A DNA stretch of 64,000 nucleotides. Source: Cacconaster sp045599325 (GTDB lineage Bacteria > Bacteroidota > Bacteroidia > Bacteroidales > UBA932). Position numbers and translations under genes: made by a program. Shown piece by piece: positions 26,494-33,495 of the stretch; positions within the stretch are counted from its first letter, which is position 1, and the number at the start of each line of letters is the position of its first letter. The stretch lies in contig JAZRVT010000041.1 in assembly GCA_045599325.1 (NCBI GenBank), positions 1-64,000 of the forward strand, given 5' to 3'. The notes under the pieces are model-generated. The model was not told where the DNA came from, ran no database searches, and worked only from the letters and a program-made list of their open reading frames with translations.

Positions 26494-28495
26494 CGTTGTA
26501 AAGCCATTGCGCCAGCTGCGCCTCTCTGAGCGCCTCGCCCCAGGCAACAGGGTATATCCCCTTCCAGCGCTCGTTCATAAATCCCTTGAGGTCAGGTTCG
26601 CTGAGCAGCCGGGCCGCCCTTTTCGCGCACAGCTGCCCCTGGCAGGTGCCCATACCGAGACGGGTGCGGCGGCGCAGAGTCACGAGGTCGGTCGCACCGA
26701 GCTCCCGGGCGGCGCGCACAATCTCCTCTTCTGTGACATTCTCGCATTCGCAGACAAGTTCGCCCCCGAAAGGCCTGCGGCGAGGCGCGGGGTCAGGGAG
26801 CACCGCCTTGTCTGTGGTGCAGGCAGCCTCCACTCCGAGCTTGGAGCAGACAAGGTCGGTGGCCTTTTCGGCCATCAGACGGTATGTCATCAGCTTTCCG
26901 CCGGTTATGGTTATGAAACCTTTTATATTGTCGCGTGTCTCGTGGTCCAGCAGCACTATTCCGCGGCTGATGCTCCTGCCCGAAGGGTCACCATCAGCGG
27001 CCACCAGCGGGCGCACTCCGGAATAAGCGCGCAGTATCCTTGTCGAAGCCAGCGAAGGTGCGAGCTTCGAGCCTTCCCTCAGCAGCAGGTCCACCTCATC
27101 CGGAGTCGGCCTCACATCGTCGACCGTCTCGAACGGGACCCTCGTGGAGGTTGTGCCGATGATCGTGACAGACTCCCCGGGAACGAGGATGTCCCCGTCG
27201 GCAGACTTGCGGCAGCGGTTCAGCACCACATTGTTTACCCTGTGCCCGAAAACAAGCAGCGTGCCCTTGGCAGGGAACATGATTATTTCAGCCCCGGCCA
27301 TCTTAGCCACCGCCTGGCCCCAGATTCCGGCGGCGTTGACCACCACAGGAGCGTAATATCTCTCAATCTGGCGGCTCTTCCTGTCAAAGAGCGTCACACC
27401 CGCCACCCTGGCGCCGTCCTTTATCAGGCCGGTCAATTCGTGGAAGGTGAGTATCTCCGCACCGTGGGCGCGGGCATCCTCAATGTTTGACAGAGTAAGG
27501 CGGAACGGGTCGACCGAGCCGTCGGGAACCTTCACGGCTCCGGTTATTGCAGGGTTGACCGAAGGTTCCATCGCCAGGGCCTCCTCAGGGTCTATCGCCT
27601 CAGCGGCGATGCCCGCCTTGCGGCAGGACCTGATGAATATCTTCTGATATGCCGGGTCATCCTCCGGAAGAGTCAGGAAAAGGCCGTCGGTCCTCTCCAC
27701 GCAATGCGGGGCTATATGCTTGAGTATCTGATTTTCGCGTATGCATTCGGCAGCTGACTCACCGTCGTTCACGGCATATCTCGCTCCGCTGTGGAGCAGG
27801 CCGTGGTTGCGTCCGGTCGCGCCGTTGGTGATGTCGCCCTTCTCCACCAGAAGAGCCTTCAGTCCGCGGAGGGCGCAGTCCCTTGCCACCCCGGCGCCTG
27901 TGATGCCGCCGCCGATGATGATGACATCGTATTCCTTCCTGCTGCCGGAAGCTGCAGCGGAGGCCGCAGCGCGTATCTCTGTCGAAGAGATATCATAGAG
28001 AGGAGCATCCAGGAGAGTCACGCCCTTCACCTCGGGGTTGCCGGCATATCCGGCACAGACTGAAGCGGCATCGGATCCGGGGCGCGGGTAGACCCACACC
28101 TCGAACTCATTCAGGAGTTCCCTGCCGCAGTGCCAGCGCTCGATGGAGGCTATGTTGTCGCCGCCGACCACCAGGACAAACTCCTTGTCAGGCTCGAGCG
28201 CCTGAAGGTGGCGGAGGGTGTTGATGGTATAATACGGTTCGCTCAGCGAGAACTCCACGTCGGAGACCTCGACCTGCGGAAGAACCCGGGCCACAGTCTC
28301 ACGTGCGGCCGCCAGCCGTTCCCCGGCAGAAGAGGTCAGCCCCTCCTTGAAAGGATTCTGCGGAGAGACCACAAGCCTCACTCCGCACTCCGGGCGCGTT
28401 TCGACTATATGGCGGAGGATGGCAAGATGCCCCTCGTGTATCGGGTTGAACGACCCGAAGAGGAGTGCCACTTTATTCTTGCCGCCAGGTTCCAT
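26483..28495 (-). CDS. glpA: Fusion of NadD (nicotinate-nucleotide adenylyltransferase) and GlpA (glycerol-3-phosphate dehydrogenase)
   Basis: One uninterrupted 670-residue frame holds two enzymes. Residues 8-178 are NadD: GSFNPIHEGH (nucleotidyl-transferase HxGH, 14-23), VVGGDNIASIERW and ISSTEIR (169-175). NadD proteins usually continue some 20-30 residues past that motif; here the chain goes straight into GlpA. From about 187 it is a FAD dehydrogenase (YDVIIIGGGITGAGVARDCA) with the BFD-like [2Fe-2S] domain CECENVTEEEI...CQGQLC near 580-630. No in-frame start codon exists at the junction. gmk lies 16 bases upstream (gmk-nadD is a common pairing) and glpB overlaps the end. It is probably bifunctional for NAD synthesis and glycerol-3-phosphate oxidation. 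Confidence 0.9.
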   Translation of the reverse strand: MEPGGKNKVALLFGSFNPIHEGHLAILRHIVETRPECGVRLVVSPQNPFKEGLTSSAGERLAAARETVARVLPQVEVSDVEFSLSEPYYTINTLRHLQALEPDKEFVLVVGGDNIASIERWHCGRELLNEFEVWVYPRPGSDAASVCAGYAGNPEVKGVTLLDAPLYDISSTEIRAAASAAASGSRKEYDVIIIGGGITGAGVARDCALRGLKALLVEKGDITNGATGRNHGLLHSGARYAVNDGESAAECIRENQILKHIAPHCVERTDGLFLTLPEDDPAYQKIFIRSCRKAGIAAEAIDPEEALAMEPSVNPAITGAVKVPDGSVDPFRLTLSNIEDARAHGAEILTFHELTGLIKDGARVAGVTLFDRKSRQIERYYAPVVVNAAGIWGQAVAKMAGAEIIMFPAKGTLLVFGHRVNNVVLNRCRKSADGDILVPGESVTIIGTTSTRVPFETVDDVRPTPDEVDLLLREGSKLAPSLASTRILRAYSGVRPLVAADGDPSGRSISRGIVLLDHETRDNIKGFITITGGKLMTYRLMAEKATDLVCSKLGVEAACTTDKAVLPDPAPRRRPFGGELVCECENVTEEEIVRAARELGATDLVTLRRRTRLGMGTCQGQLCAKRAARLLSEPDLKGFMNERWKGIYPVAWGEALREAQLAQWLYNDEI

Positions 28496-28510
28496 ATCCG
28501 TCCTCCTGAT

Positions 28511-29077
28511 TTATTCTCCGATGAACTCCCCGACCACCCTGTCCGCCTCGGCGAGACAGGTCTCGAGGTCGTCGTTCACAAGCACATAGTCGAACCTGTC
28601 CGCATAGGAGAGCTCCTCTGCCGCCTTGGCCACGCGTTCCTCGATGACTTCCGGAGAGTCGGTGCCGCGGCCCACGAGCCTGCGCCTGAGCTCTTCTATT
28701 GACGGAGCCTTCACGAAGATTGCCATAGCGTCGCCGCCGAAATATTTCTTGAGGTTGATCCCTCCCTTGACATCGACGTCGAACAGTATGACACGGCCGT
28801 CGGCCCAGATGCGCCAGACCTCGCTCTTGAGAGTGCCGTAGTACTTGTCTTTATATACCTGTTCGTATTCTACGAATTCATCCTCCGCAATCTTCAGCCG
28901 GAACTCCTCGGGATTGATGAAGTAGTAGTCGACGCCGTCGACCTCATTGCCGCGCGGGGCTCTGGAGGTGGCCGAAACGGAAAATCCGAAACGGTCCTCG
29001 AATGCGGCAAGAAGATGCTTTACAACAGTGGTTTTTCCGCTGCCCGAAGGAGCGGACAGAATTATTACTTTTCCCAT
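28511..29077 (-). CDS. gmk: Guanylate kinase
   Basis: The 188-residue protein has the P-loop SAPSGSGKTT (8-17), the GMP-binding SATSRAPRGNEVDGVDYYF, EYEQVYKDKYYGT and the DVDVKGGINLKK strand, all standard for guanylate kinase, and the normal length. It phosphorylates GMP to GDP in the cytoplasm. It is the first gene of the leftward glp unit, with the nadD-glpA fusion 16 bases after it, and shares the 87-base upstream gap with the divergent aldolase gene. Confidence 0.95.
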   Translation of the reverse strand: MGKVIILSAPSGSGKTTVVKHLLAAFEDRFGFSVSATSRAPRGNEVDGVDYYFINPEEFRLKIAEDEFVEYEQVYKDKYYGTLKSEVWRIWADGRVILFDVDVKGGINLKKYFGGDAMAIFVKAPSIEELRRRLVGRGTDSPEVIEERVAKAAEELSYADRFDYVLVNDDLETCLAEADRVVGEFIGE

Positions 29078-29114
29078 CAGTCAACAAAAATAGCAATTCT
29101 TGACCAAAATAAAT

Positions 29115-29122
29115 TATATTTG
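29115..29122 (+). promoter_or_regulatory. -7 box TATATTTG of the aldolase gene
   Basis: TATATTTG fits the consensus exactly and lies 43 bases before the ATG. In the expected 5' leader TTTTCC (29132-29137) and GGAAAA (29141-29146) form a small inverted repeat. A TTGAC at 29099-29103 is too close to be the usual upstream box. Confidence 0.5.
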
Positions 29123-29164
29123 CCGTGGTTTTTTTCCGAAGGAAAATTCGACTAACAACATATT

Positions 29165-30166
29165 ATGGTATCTTACAAAGATTTAGGCCTTGTAAACACC
29201 AAAGAGATGTTTGCAAAGGCAGTCAAGGGCGGATACGCCATCCCAGCTTTCAACTTCAACAATATGGAGCAGCTCCAGGCCATCATCAAGGCCTCCGCTG
29301 AAACCAAGTCTCCTGTAATCCTCCAGGTTACAAAGGGTGCCCGCAACTATGCAAACCAGACCCTTCTCCGCTATATGGCGGAAGGTGCTGTCCAGTATGC
29401 GAAGGAACTCGGCTGGAAGCGTCCTCAGATTGTCCTCCACCTCGACCACGGTGACAGCTACGAGCTCTGCAAGAGCTGCGTCCAGACCGGCTTCTCATCT
29501 GTGATGATCGACGGCAGCGCCCTCCCATACGACGAGAACGTGGCCCTCACAAAGAAAGTCGTCCGCTACGCTCACCGCTACGGCGTGACCGTAGAGGCAG
29601 AACTCGGCGTCCTCGCAGGCGTTGAGGATGAAGTTGCCGCTGAGGAGTCCCACTATACAAAGCCTGAGGAGGTCATCGACTTCGTCACCAAGACCGGCTG
29701 CGACTCGCTCGCAATCTCTATCGGAACATCACACGGTGCATACAAGTTCAAACCGGAACAGTGCACCCGCGACCCTAAGACCGGCAAGCTCGTCCCTCCT
29801 CCACTCGCATTCGACGTGCTCAAGGCTATCGAGAAGAAGCTCCCTGGATTCCCAATCGTCCTCCACGGCTCATCTTCAGTTCCGCAGGAATATGTCGATA
29901 TGATCAACACCCACGGCGGCAAGCTTCCTGATGCAGTCGGCATCCCTGAGGAGCAGCTCCGCAAGGCAGCCAAGAGCGCAGTCTGCAAGATCAACATCGA
30001 CTCCGACTCACGCCTCGCGATGACAGCCGCTGTCCGCAAGGTCTTCGTCGACAAGCCGGGTGAGTTCGACCCTCGCAAATATCTGGGTCCTGCACGCGAC
30101 GAGATGGTCAAGCTCTACAGCCACAAGATCATCAATGTCCTCGGTTCAAACGGCAAGGCGAAATAG
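29165..30166 (+). CDS. fba: Class II fructose-bisphosphate aldolase
   Basis: The 333-residue protein shows the zinc and substrate site of class II aldolases: HLDHGDS (His 92, Asp 94, His 95), SVMIDGSALPYDEN, VEAELG, GTSHGAYKF (zinc ligand His 189), LHGSSS (His 233) and NIDSDSR. It cleaves fructose-1,6-bisphosphate to two triose phosphates, linking glycolysis and gluconeogenesis. It is a single-gene unit with its own promoter and terminator. Codon choice (AAG, CTC, ATC) looks strongly biased, as for a highly expressed gene. Confidence 0.96.
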   Translation: MVSYKDLGLVNTKEMFAKAVKGGYAIPAFNFNNMEQLQAIIKASAETKSPVILQVTKGARNYANQTLLRYMAEGAVQYAKELGWKRPQIVLHLDHGDSYELCKSCVQTGFSSVMIDGSALPYDENVALTKKVVRYAHRYGVTVEAELGVLAGVEDEVAAEESHYTKPEEVIDFVTKTGCDSLAISIGTSHGAYKFKPEQCTRDPKTGKLVPPPLAFDVLKAIEKKLPGFPIVLHGSSSVPQEYVDMINTHGGKLPDAVGIPEEQLRKAAKSAVCKINIDSDSRLAMTAAVRKVFVDKPGEFDPRKYLGPARDEMVKLYSHKIINVLGSNGKAK

Positions 30167-30187
30167 TCCCGGACCTTAGAAAAAGAG

Positions 30188-30221
30188 AGTCCGCACGGCG
30201 CTGCCCTGCGGACTTTTTTTT
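30188..30221 (+). terminator. Terminator after aldolase gene
   Basis: An 8-base-pair stem AGTCCGCA (30188-30195) with TGCGGACT (30207-30214) is followed by eight T residues. It separates fba from umuD. Confidence 0.9.
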
Positions 30222-30232
30222 ACATTTGCGAT

Positions 30233-30649
30233 ATGGAAAGAATGCACCCCTACAGAATAGAGGCCTCGGACGCCCAGGTGGAGCTGGTCGGTGACATCAA
30301 GGCCGGATTCCCCTCTCCCGCCGACGACGTCAAGGAGAAGCTCGACCTTGTGAAGCTTCTTGTCAGGCACCCCGCCTCCACCTTCTATTTCCGCATCAGC
30401 GGCGTCTCGATGGTGGACGCATCACTGGACGAAGGCGACATCGTCGTCGTGGACAAGAGCCTTGACCTCTACAACAACTGCATCGCTGTCTGCTTCATTG
30501 ACGGGGAGTTCACCGTGAAGCGCGTGAAGGTCGCGGAGAACCACGTGGAGCTGCTGCCGGCCAATCCTTCATACAGGCCCATCATCATCACTCCCGACAA
30601 CGAGTTCCTCGTCTGGGGCATTGTGACCTACGTCATCAAGAAAGTCTGA
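30233..30649 (+). CDS. umuD: UmuD-like S24 peptidase / polymerase V subunit
   Basis: The 138-residue protein has the self-cleavage site Ala 24-Gly 25 (IKAGFPSPA), nucleophile Ser 59 in GVSM and general-base Lys 96 in FTVKRVKV, and lacks the DNA-binding head of LexA. UmuD is cut in response to RecA filaments and then joins UmuC to form a translesion polymerase. Its stop overlaps the umuC start by one base (TGATG). A TACATTTG box at 30221-30228 lies only 4 bases before the ATG, so the mRNA may have almost no leader, unless the second ATG at 30242 is used. Confidence 0.92.
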   Translation: MERMHPYRIEASDAQVELVGDIKAGFPSPADDVKEKLDLVKLLVRHPASTFYFRISGVSMVDASLDEGDIVVVDKSLDLYNNCIAVCFIDGEFTVKRVKVAENHVELLPANPSYRPIIITPDNEFLVWGIVTYVIKKV

Positions 30650-31911
30650 TGTACGCTCTTGCCGACTGCAACAATTTCTTCGTCTCCTGCGAGAGGGTCT
30701 TCAGGCCCGACCTGCAGGGCAGGCCTGTCATTGTGCTGAGCAACAACGACGGCTGCGCTGTGGCCAGAAGCAACGAGGCGAAGGCTCTCGGCATCAAGAT
30801 GGGCGACCCTCTCTTCAAGATACGCGACATCGTGGAGCGCAACGGAGTGACTGTGTTCTCAGGCAATATGTCGCTCTACGGGGATATGTCGCGCAGAGTC
30901 AGAATGACTCTTGCAGAGTTCGCCCCTCAGATCGAAGTCTACTCCATAGATGAGGCATTCCTCAACCTTGAGGGGATGGAAGCCCTTGATTTCGACGCGC
31001 TTGCCAAGGAAATCTCAAGGCGGTGCCTGAAGAATACCGGCATACCGGTGAGTGTCGGAATCTCTCCCACAAAGACTCTGGCGAAGATTGCGTCGAAGCT
31101 CTGCAAGAAATACCCGAAGCTGCAGGGAGGCTGCTATATGCACCGGCCCGAGGACATAGAGAAGGTTCTGCGGAAGTTTCCGGTCGAAGACGTATGGGGA
31201 ATCGGGCGGCGTTCCGCACCCAAGCTCCACGACCTGAACGTACGTTCCGCCTGGGACTTCACACAGCTCAGGCAGTGGCAGGTGCAGTCGGTCTTCGGAG
31301 TCACCGGAGTGCGTACCTGGAAGGAGCTCCGAGGAGAGAGCTGCATCGCCATAGACCAGATAGTGGACGCGAAGCAGACCATCTGCAATTCGAGGAGCTT
31401 TGCGAGTGACCTGACTAAGATCGAGGAGATATGCGAGCAGGTGGCGAATCTGGCAGCAATGACTGCGGAGAAGCTGAGGAAGCAGCACTCCCGCTGCAGT
31501 TCGATGATTGTCTTCGCCCAGGGAAACCGGTTCAAGGAGGATACCCGCTCAGCCGGCGGCAGCCTTCTTGTCTCATTTGAGGAGCCCACGTCAAGTTCGC
31601 GGCTCATTGTGAGCGCTTCTGTCGATGCCGTCCGCGACATCTTCTCGCCGGGCTGCAGTTTCAAGAGGGCCGGCGTCATAGCGACGGAACTCTCCCGGGA
31701 CAACGCTTTCCAGGCCTCGCTCTTCAAATCAGCCGCAGAGCGCGAACGCGAGACCAAACTTATGGCGGCAGTGGATGCCATCAACCGCGCCTCGGGCGAA
31801 TGGGCGGTAAAGATAGCCTCTCAGGGAACCGGGGCGATCCGGAACAACCGTGAGCATCAGTCTCCTCACTACACGACCAGCTGGGCGGAACTGCCTGTCA
31901 TCAAGCTCTGA
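30649..31911 (+). CDS. umuC: UmuC-like Y-family DNA polymerase
   Basis: The 420-residue protein has the Y-family catalytic residues Asp 6 (ALADCNNFF) and Asp 101-Glu 102 (YSIDEAFL), the finger segment SNNDGCAVARSNEAKALGIK, and the helix-hairpin-helix region VEDVWGIGRRSAPKL. The length matches the UmuC group with its extended C-terminal domain. It copies past damaged bases with UmuD'. It overlaps umuD by one base and its last 11 bases overlap the end of the opposite-strand araM gene. Confidence 0.94.
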   Translation: MYALADCNNFFVSCERVFRPDLQGRPVIVLSNNDGCAVARSNEAKALGIKMGDPLFKIRDIVERNGVTVFSGNMSLYGDMSRRVRMTLAEFAPQIEVYSIDEAFLNLEGMEALDFDALAKEISRRCLKNTGIPVSVGISPTKTLAKIASKLCKKYPKLQGGCYMHRPEDIEKVLRKFPVEDVWGIGRRSAPKLHDLNVRSAWDFTQLRQWQVQSVFGVTGVRTWKELRGESCIAIDQIVDAKQTICNSRSFASDLTKIEEICEQVANLAAMTAEKLRKQHSRCSSMIVFAQGNRFKEDTRSAGGSLLVSFEEPTSSSRLIVSASVDAVRDIFSPGCSFKRAGVIATELSRDNAFQASLFKSAAERERETKLMAAVDAINRASGEWAVKIASQGTGAIRNNREHQSPHYTTSWAELPVIKL

Positions 31912-33337
31912 TCTCCCAGGCCCCGCCGGCTGAGAATACGGAATCCACAAGCGAGTCGTAGAAACAGCCCCTCTTCGCGAGGTCAAGGAGGTTGAACCTC
32001 GGCCTCATCAGCTGCACTTTCGGGAACATATCCCGCACCTGCTGACGCGCAAGGCCTATGTCGGCAGGATCTGCCGGAGCACCTGCCGCGCGCATCAGAG
32101 CCTGCATCTTTTCAAAAGGATAGACCTGACCCCTCAGCTTCTCCCTGAACTCCGGCCAGCATTCCTTAATGGTCTTCAGCTGCTGACGCACTGTAGAGGC
32201 ATCATCATATTTCTCAGTGATCTGCTCGTACCCCAGCATCGGGGCCGGAAAATCCCTGAAAACGCGCAGCGCCCTCTCCTGCTCCTGTCCGAGGGACAGC
32301 CAGGAGGCCACGCATCTCTCCACGTCCAGACGGGTGAGATCCATCTCCAGGAAACGGTCGAACACCCCGCACATCGTCAGAGTGCCTATCGCGACCTGGA
32401 AGCCGTGTGACTGGAGCTCGCCGTTGAAACGGTAATGGGTCATATCCAGTATATGGCTGAAGAGATGGTCGCTGCAGGAGGCAGGACGGCTCGATCTGGC
32501 GGCCTGCATCGCTATTCCGCTGAGGGTCAGACCCTCGAACAGGCCGGCTATCGCTTCCGGGTCGCTGCTGGCAGTGCCTTCCGGGTTGGAGAGCTGGTCG
32601 TCGATCACATCCTGGAGCACGTGCCAGGCAGGAGGGTCTATCGGCTCGGCGCCGAGCAGGTCGGCTATCATCCATTCTGCGCCGGCAGGGATCTTGGCGG
32701 CCAGGTCTGCGTAGCCGGCGGCTGTCATCTTCTTCGGGGCGGCGGCAATCACGTCGATGTCCGCAATGATGGCGAGAGGTGCCGGGCAGGAGAATGTCTG
32801 CTTGGAGTTCTGATAGGAAATGGAAGCCCCGAACGAAGAATAGCCGTCCACGGAGGCTGCTGTCGGGAGGGTCATATATGGCTGGCCGTGATGGTGGGAA
32901 GCAAGCTTGCAGAGGTCGTTGATCACTCCGGAGCCGACTGCCACGGCTATCGGGCAGCCGCTGTCCTGCGGCCGGAAGCACTCCTCTGCCGCAGCCTCCT
33001 TATGATTCGGGTCATTCTCTATCTGCCGCGCCTTCTCCGGATCGCCGTCAAGCAGGCTGTCGACCATCTCGACATATTTCCACTCTGCGTGGAACTCCTT
33101 CTTGTCAATTATATATTTCTGCACATCGATTCTCTCTGACACGAACAGTGACCACACCTTCTCGCCCAGCACGGGCCAGGTGTTGACATCGGCCACAATC
33201 ACGGCCTTCCGTCCCGGGAAACACTTCCTGAAAACATCCGGAGCCAGAGCGCTCACGCCCCTCCCCATCTCGAAAACCTTAGTGTCAGTCGCAATCGCCA
33301 GCGCCTTCTCAATCCTTGCCTTGGAATCCATACTCAT
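31901..33337 (-). CDS. araM: sn-Glycerol-1-phosphate dehydrogenase (AraM/EgsA type)
   Basis: The 478-residue protein belongs to the iron-alcohol-dehydrogenase/dehydroquinate-synthase fold: NAD-binding GSGVIND (135-141), PTAASVDGYSS (158-168), AGYADLAAK with a metal-ligand Asp, the DHLFSH pair of His and HGFQVAIG with another ligand His. These are the marks of glycerol-1-phosphate dehydrogenases, which reduce dihydroxyacetone phosphate to sn-glycerol-1-phosphate, the backbone of archaeal lipids and of heptaprenylglyceryl phosphate in Bacillus. It ends convergently with umuC. The matching prenyltransferase is not in the window. The longer-than-usual C-terminal part has no clear assignment. Confidence 0.85.
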   Translation of the reverse strand: MSMDSKARIEKALAIATDTKVFEMGRGVSALAPDVFRKCFPGRKAVIVADVNTWPVLGEKVWSLFVSERIDVQKYIIDKKEFHAEWKYVEMVDSLLDGDPEKARQIENDPNHKEAAAEECFRPQDSGCPIAVAVGSGVINDLCKLASHHHGQPYMTLPTAASVDGYSSFGASISYQNSKQTFSCPAPLAIIADIDVIAAAPKKMTAAGYADLAAKIPAGAEWMIADLLGAEPIDPPAWHVLQDVIDDQLSNPEGTASSDPEAIAGLFEGLTLSGIAMQAARSSRPASCSDHLFSHILDMTHYRFNGELQSHGFQVAIGTLTMCGVFDRFLEMDLTRLDVERCVASWLSLGQEQERALRVFRDFPAPMLGYEQITEKYDDASTVRQQLKTIKECWPEFREKLRGQVYPFEKMQALMRAAGAPADPADIGLARQQVRDMFPKVQLMRPRFNLLDLAKRGCFYDSLVDSVFSAGGAWEIRA

Positions 33338-33374
33338 TCAGATTTGCAGATATTCAAATAAAGCAGATTTTGGA

Positions 33375-33382
33375 CAAAAATA
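33375..33382 (-). promoter_or_regulatory. Candidate -7 box TATTTTTG of araM
   Basis: TATTTTTG on the minus strand lies 37 bases before the araM start. In the same 158-base divergent gap, CTGCC and GGCAG flank a C6/G5 inverted repeat (about 33394-33420), which could be a hairpin affecting either gene. No further element is evident in the gap. Confidence 0.45.
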
Positions 33383-33495
33383 CAAAATTTGCCGCTGCCA
33401 CCCCCCATCGAAGGGGGCAGTAGCCGAAAAAAACAGGCCGGTTTCTTCATCGGACAGGAATTTTCGCTATCTTTAAAGTCCTAAAGCCAGAACCG

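Noticed and set aside
26396..27490. A 364-codon plus-strand frame opposite nadD-glpA
   Set aside because: Arg/Pro/His-rich sequence without domains, fully opposite a clear gene; a shadow frame.
31901..31911. Tail-to-tail overlap of umuC and araM as a regulatory feature
   Set aside because: An 11-base convergent overlap is common in compact genomes and shows no further structure.
33390..33425. C6/G5 inverted repeat as a terminator
   Set aside because: It lies between two divergent starts, has no T run on either strand and no gene ends into it.
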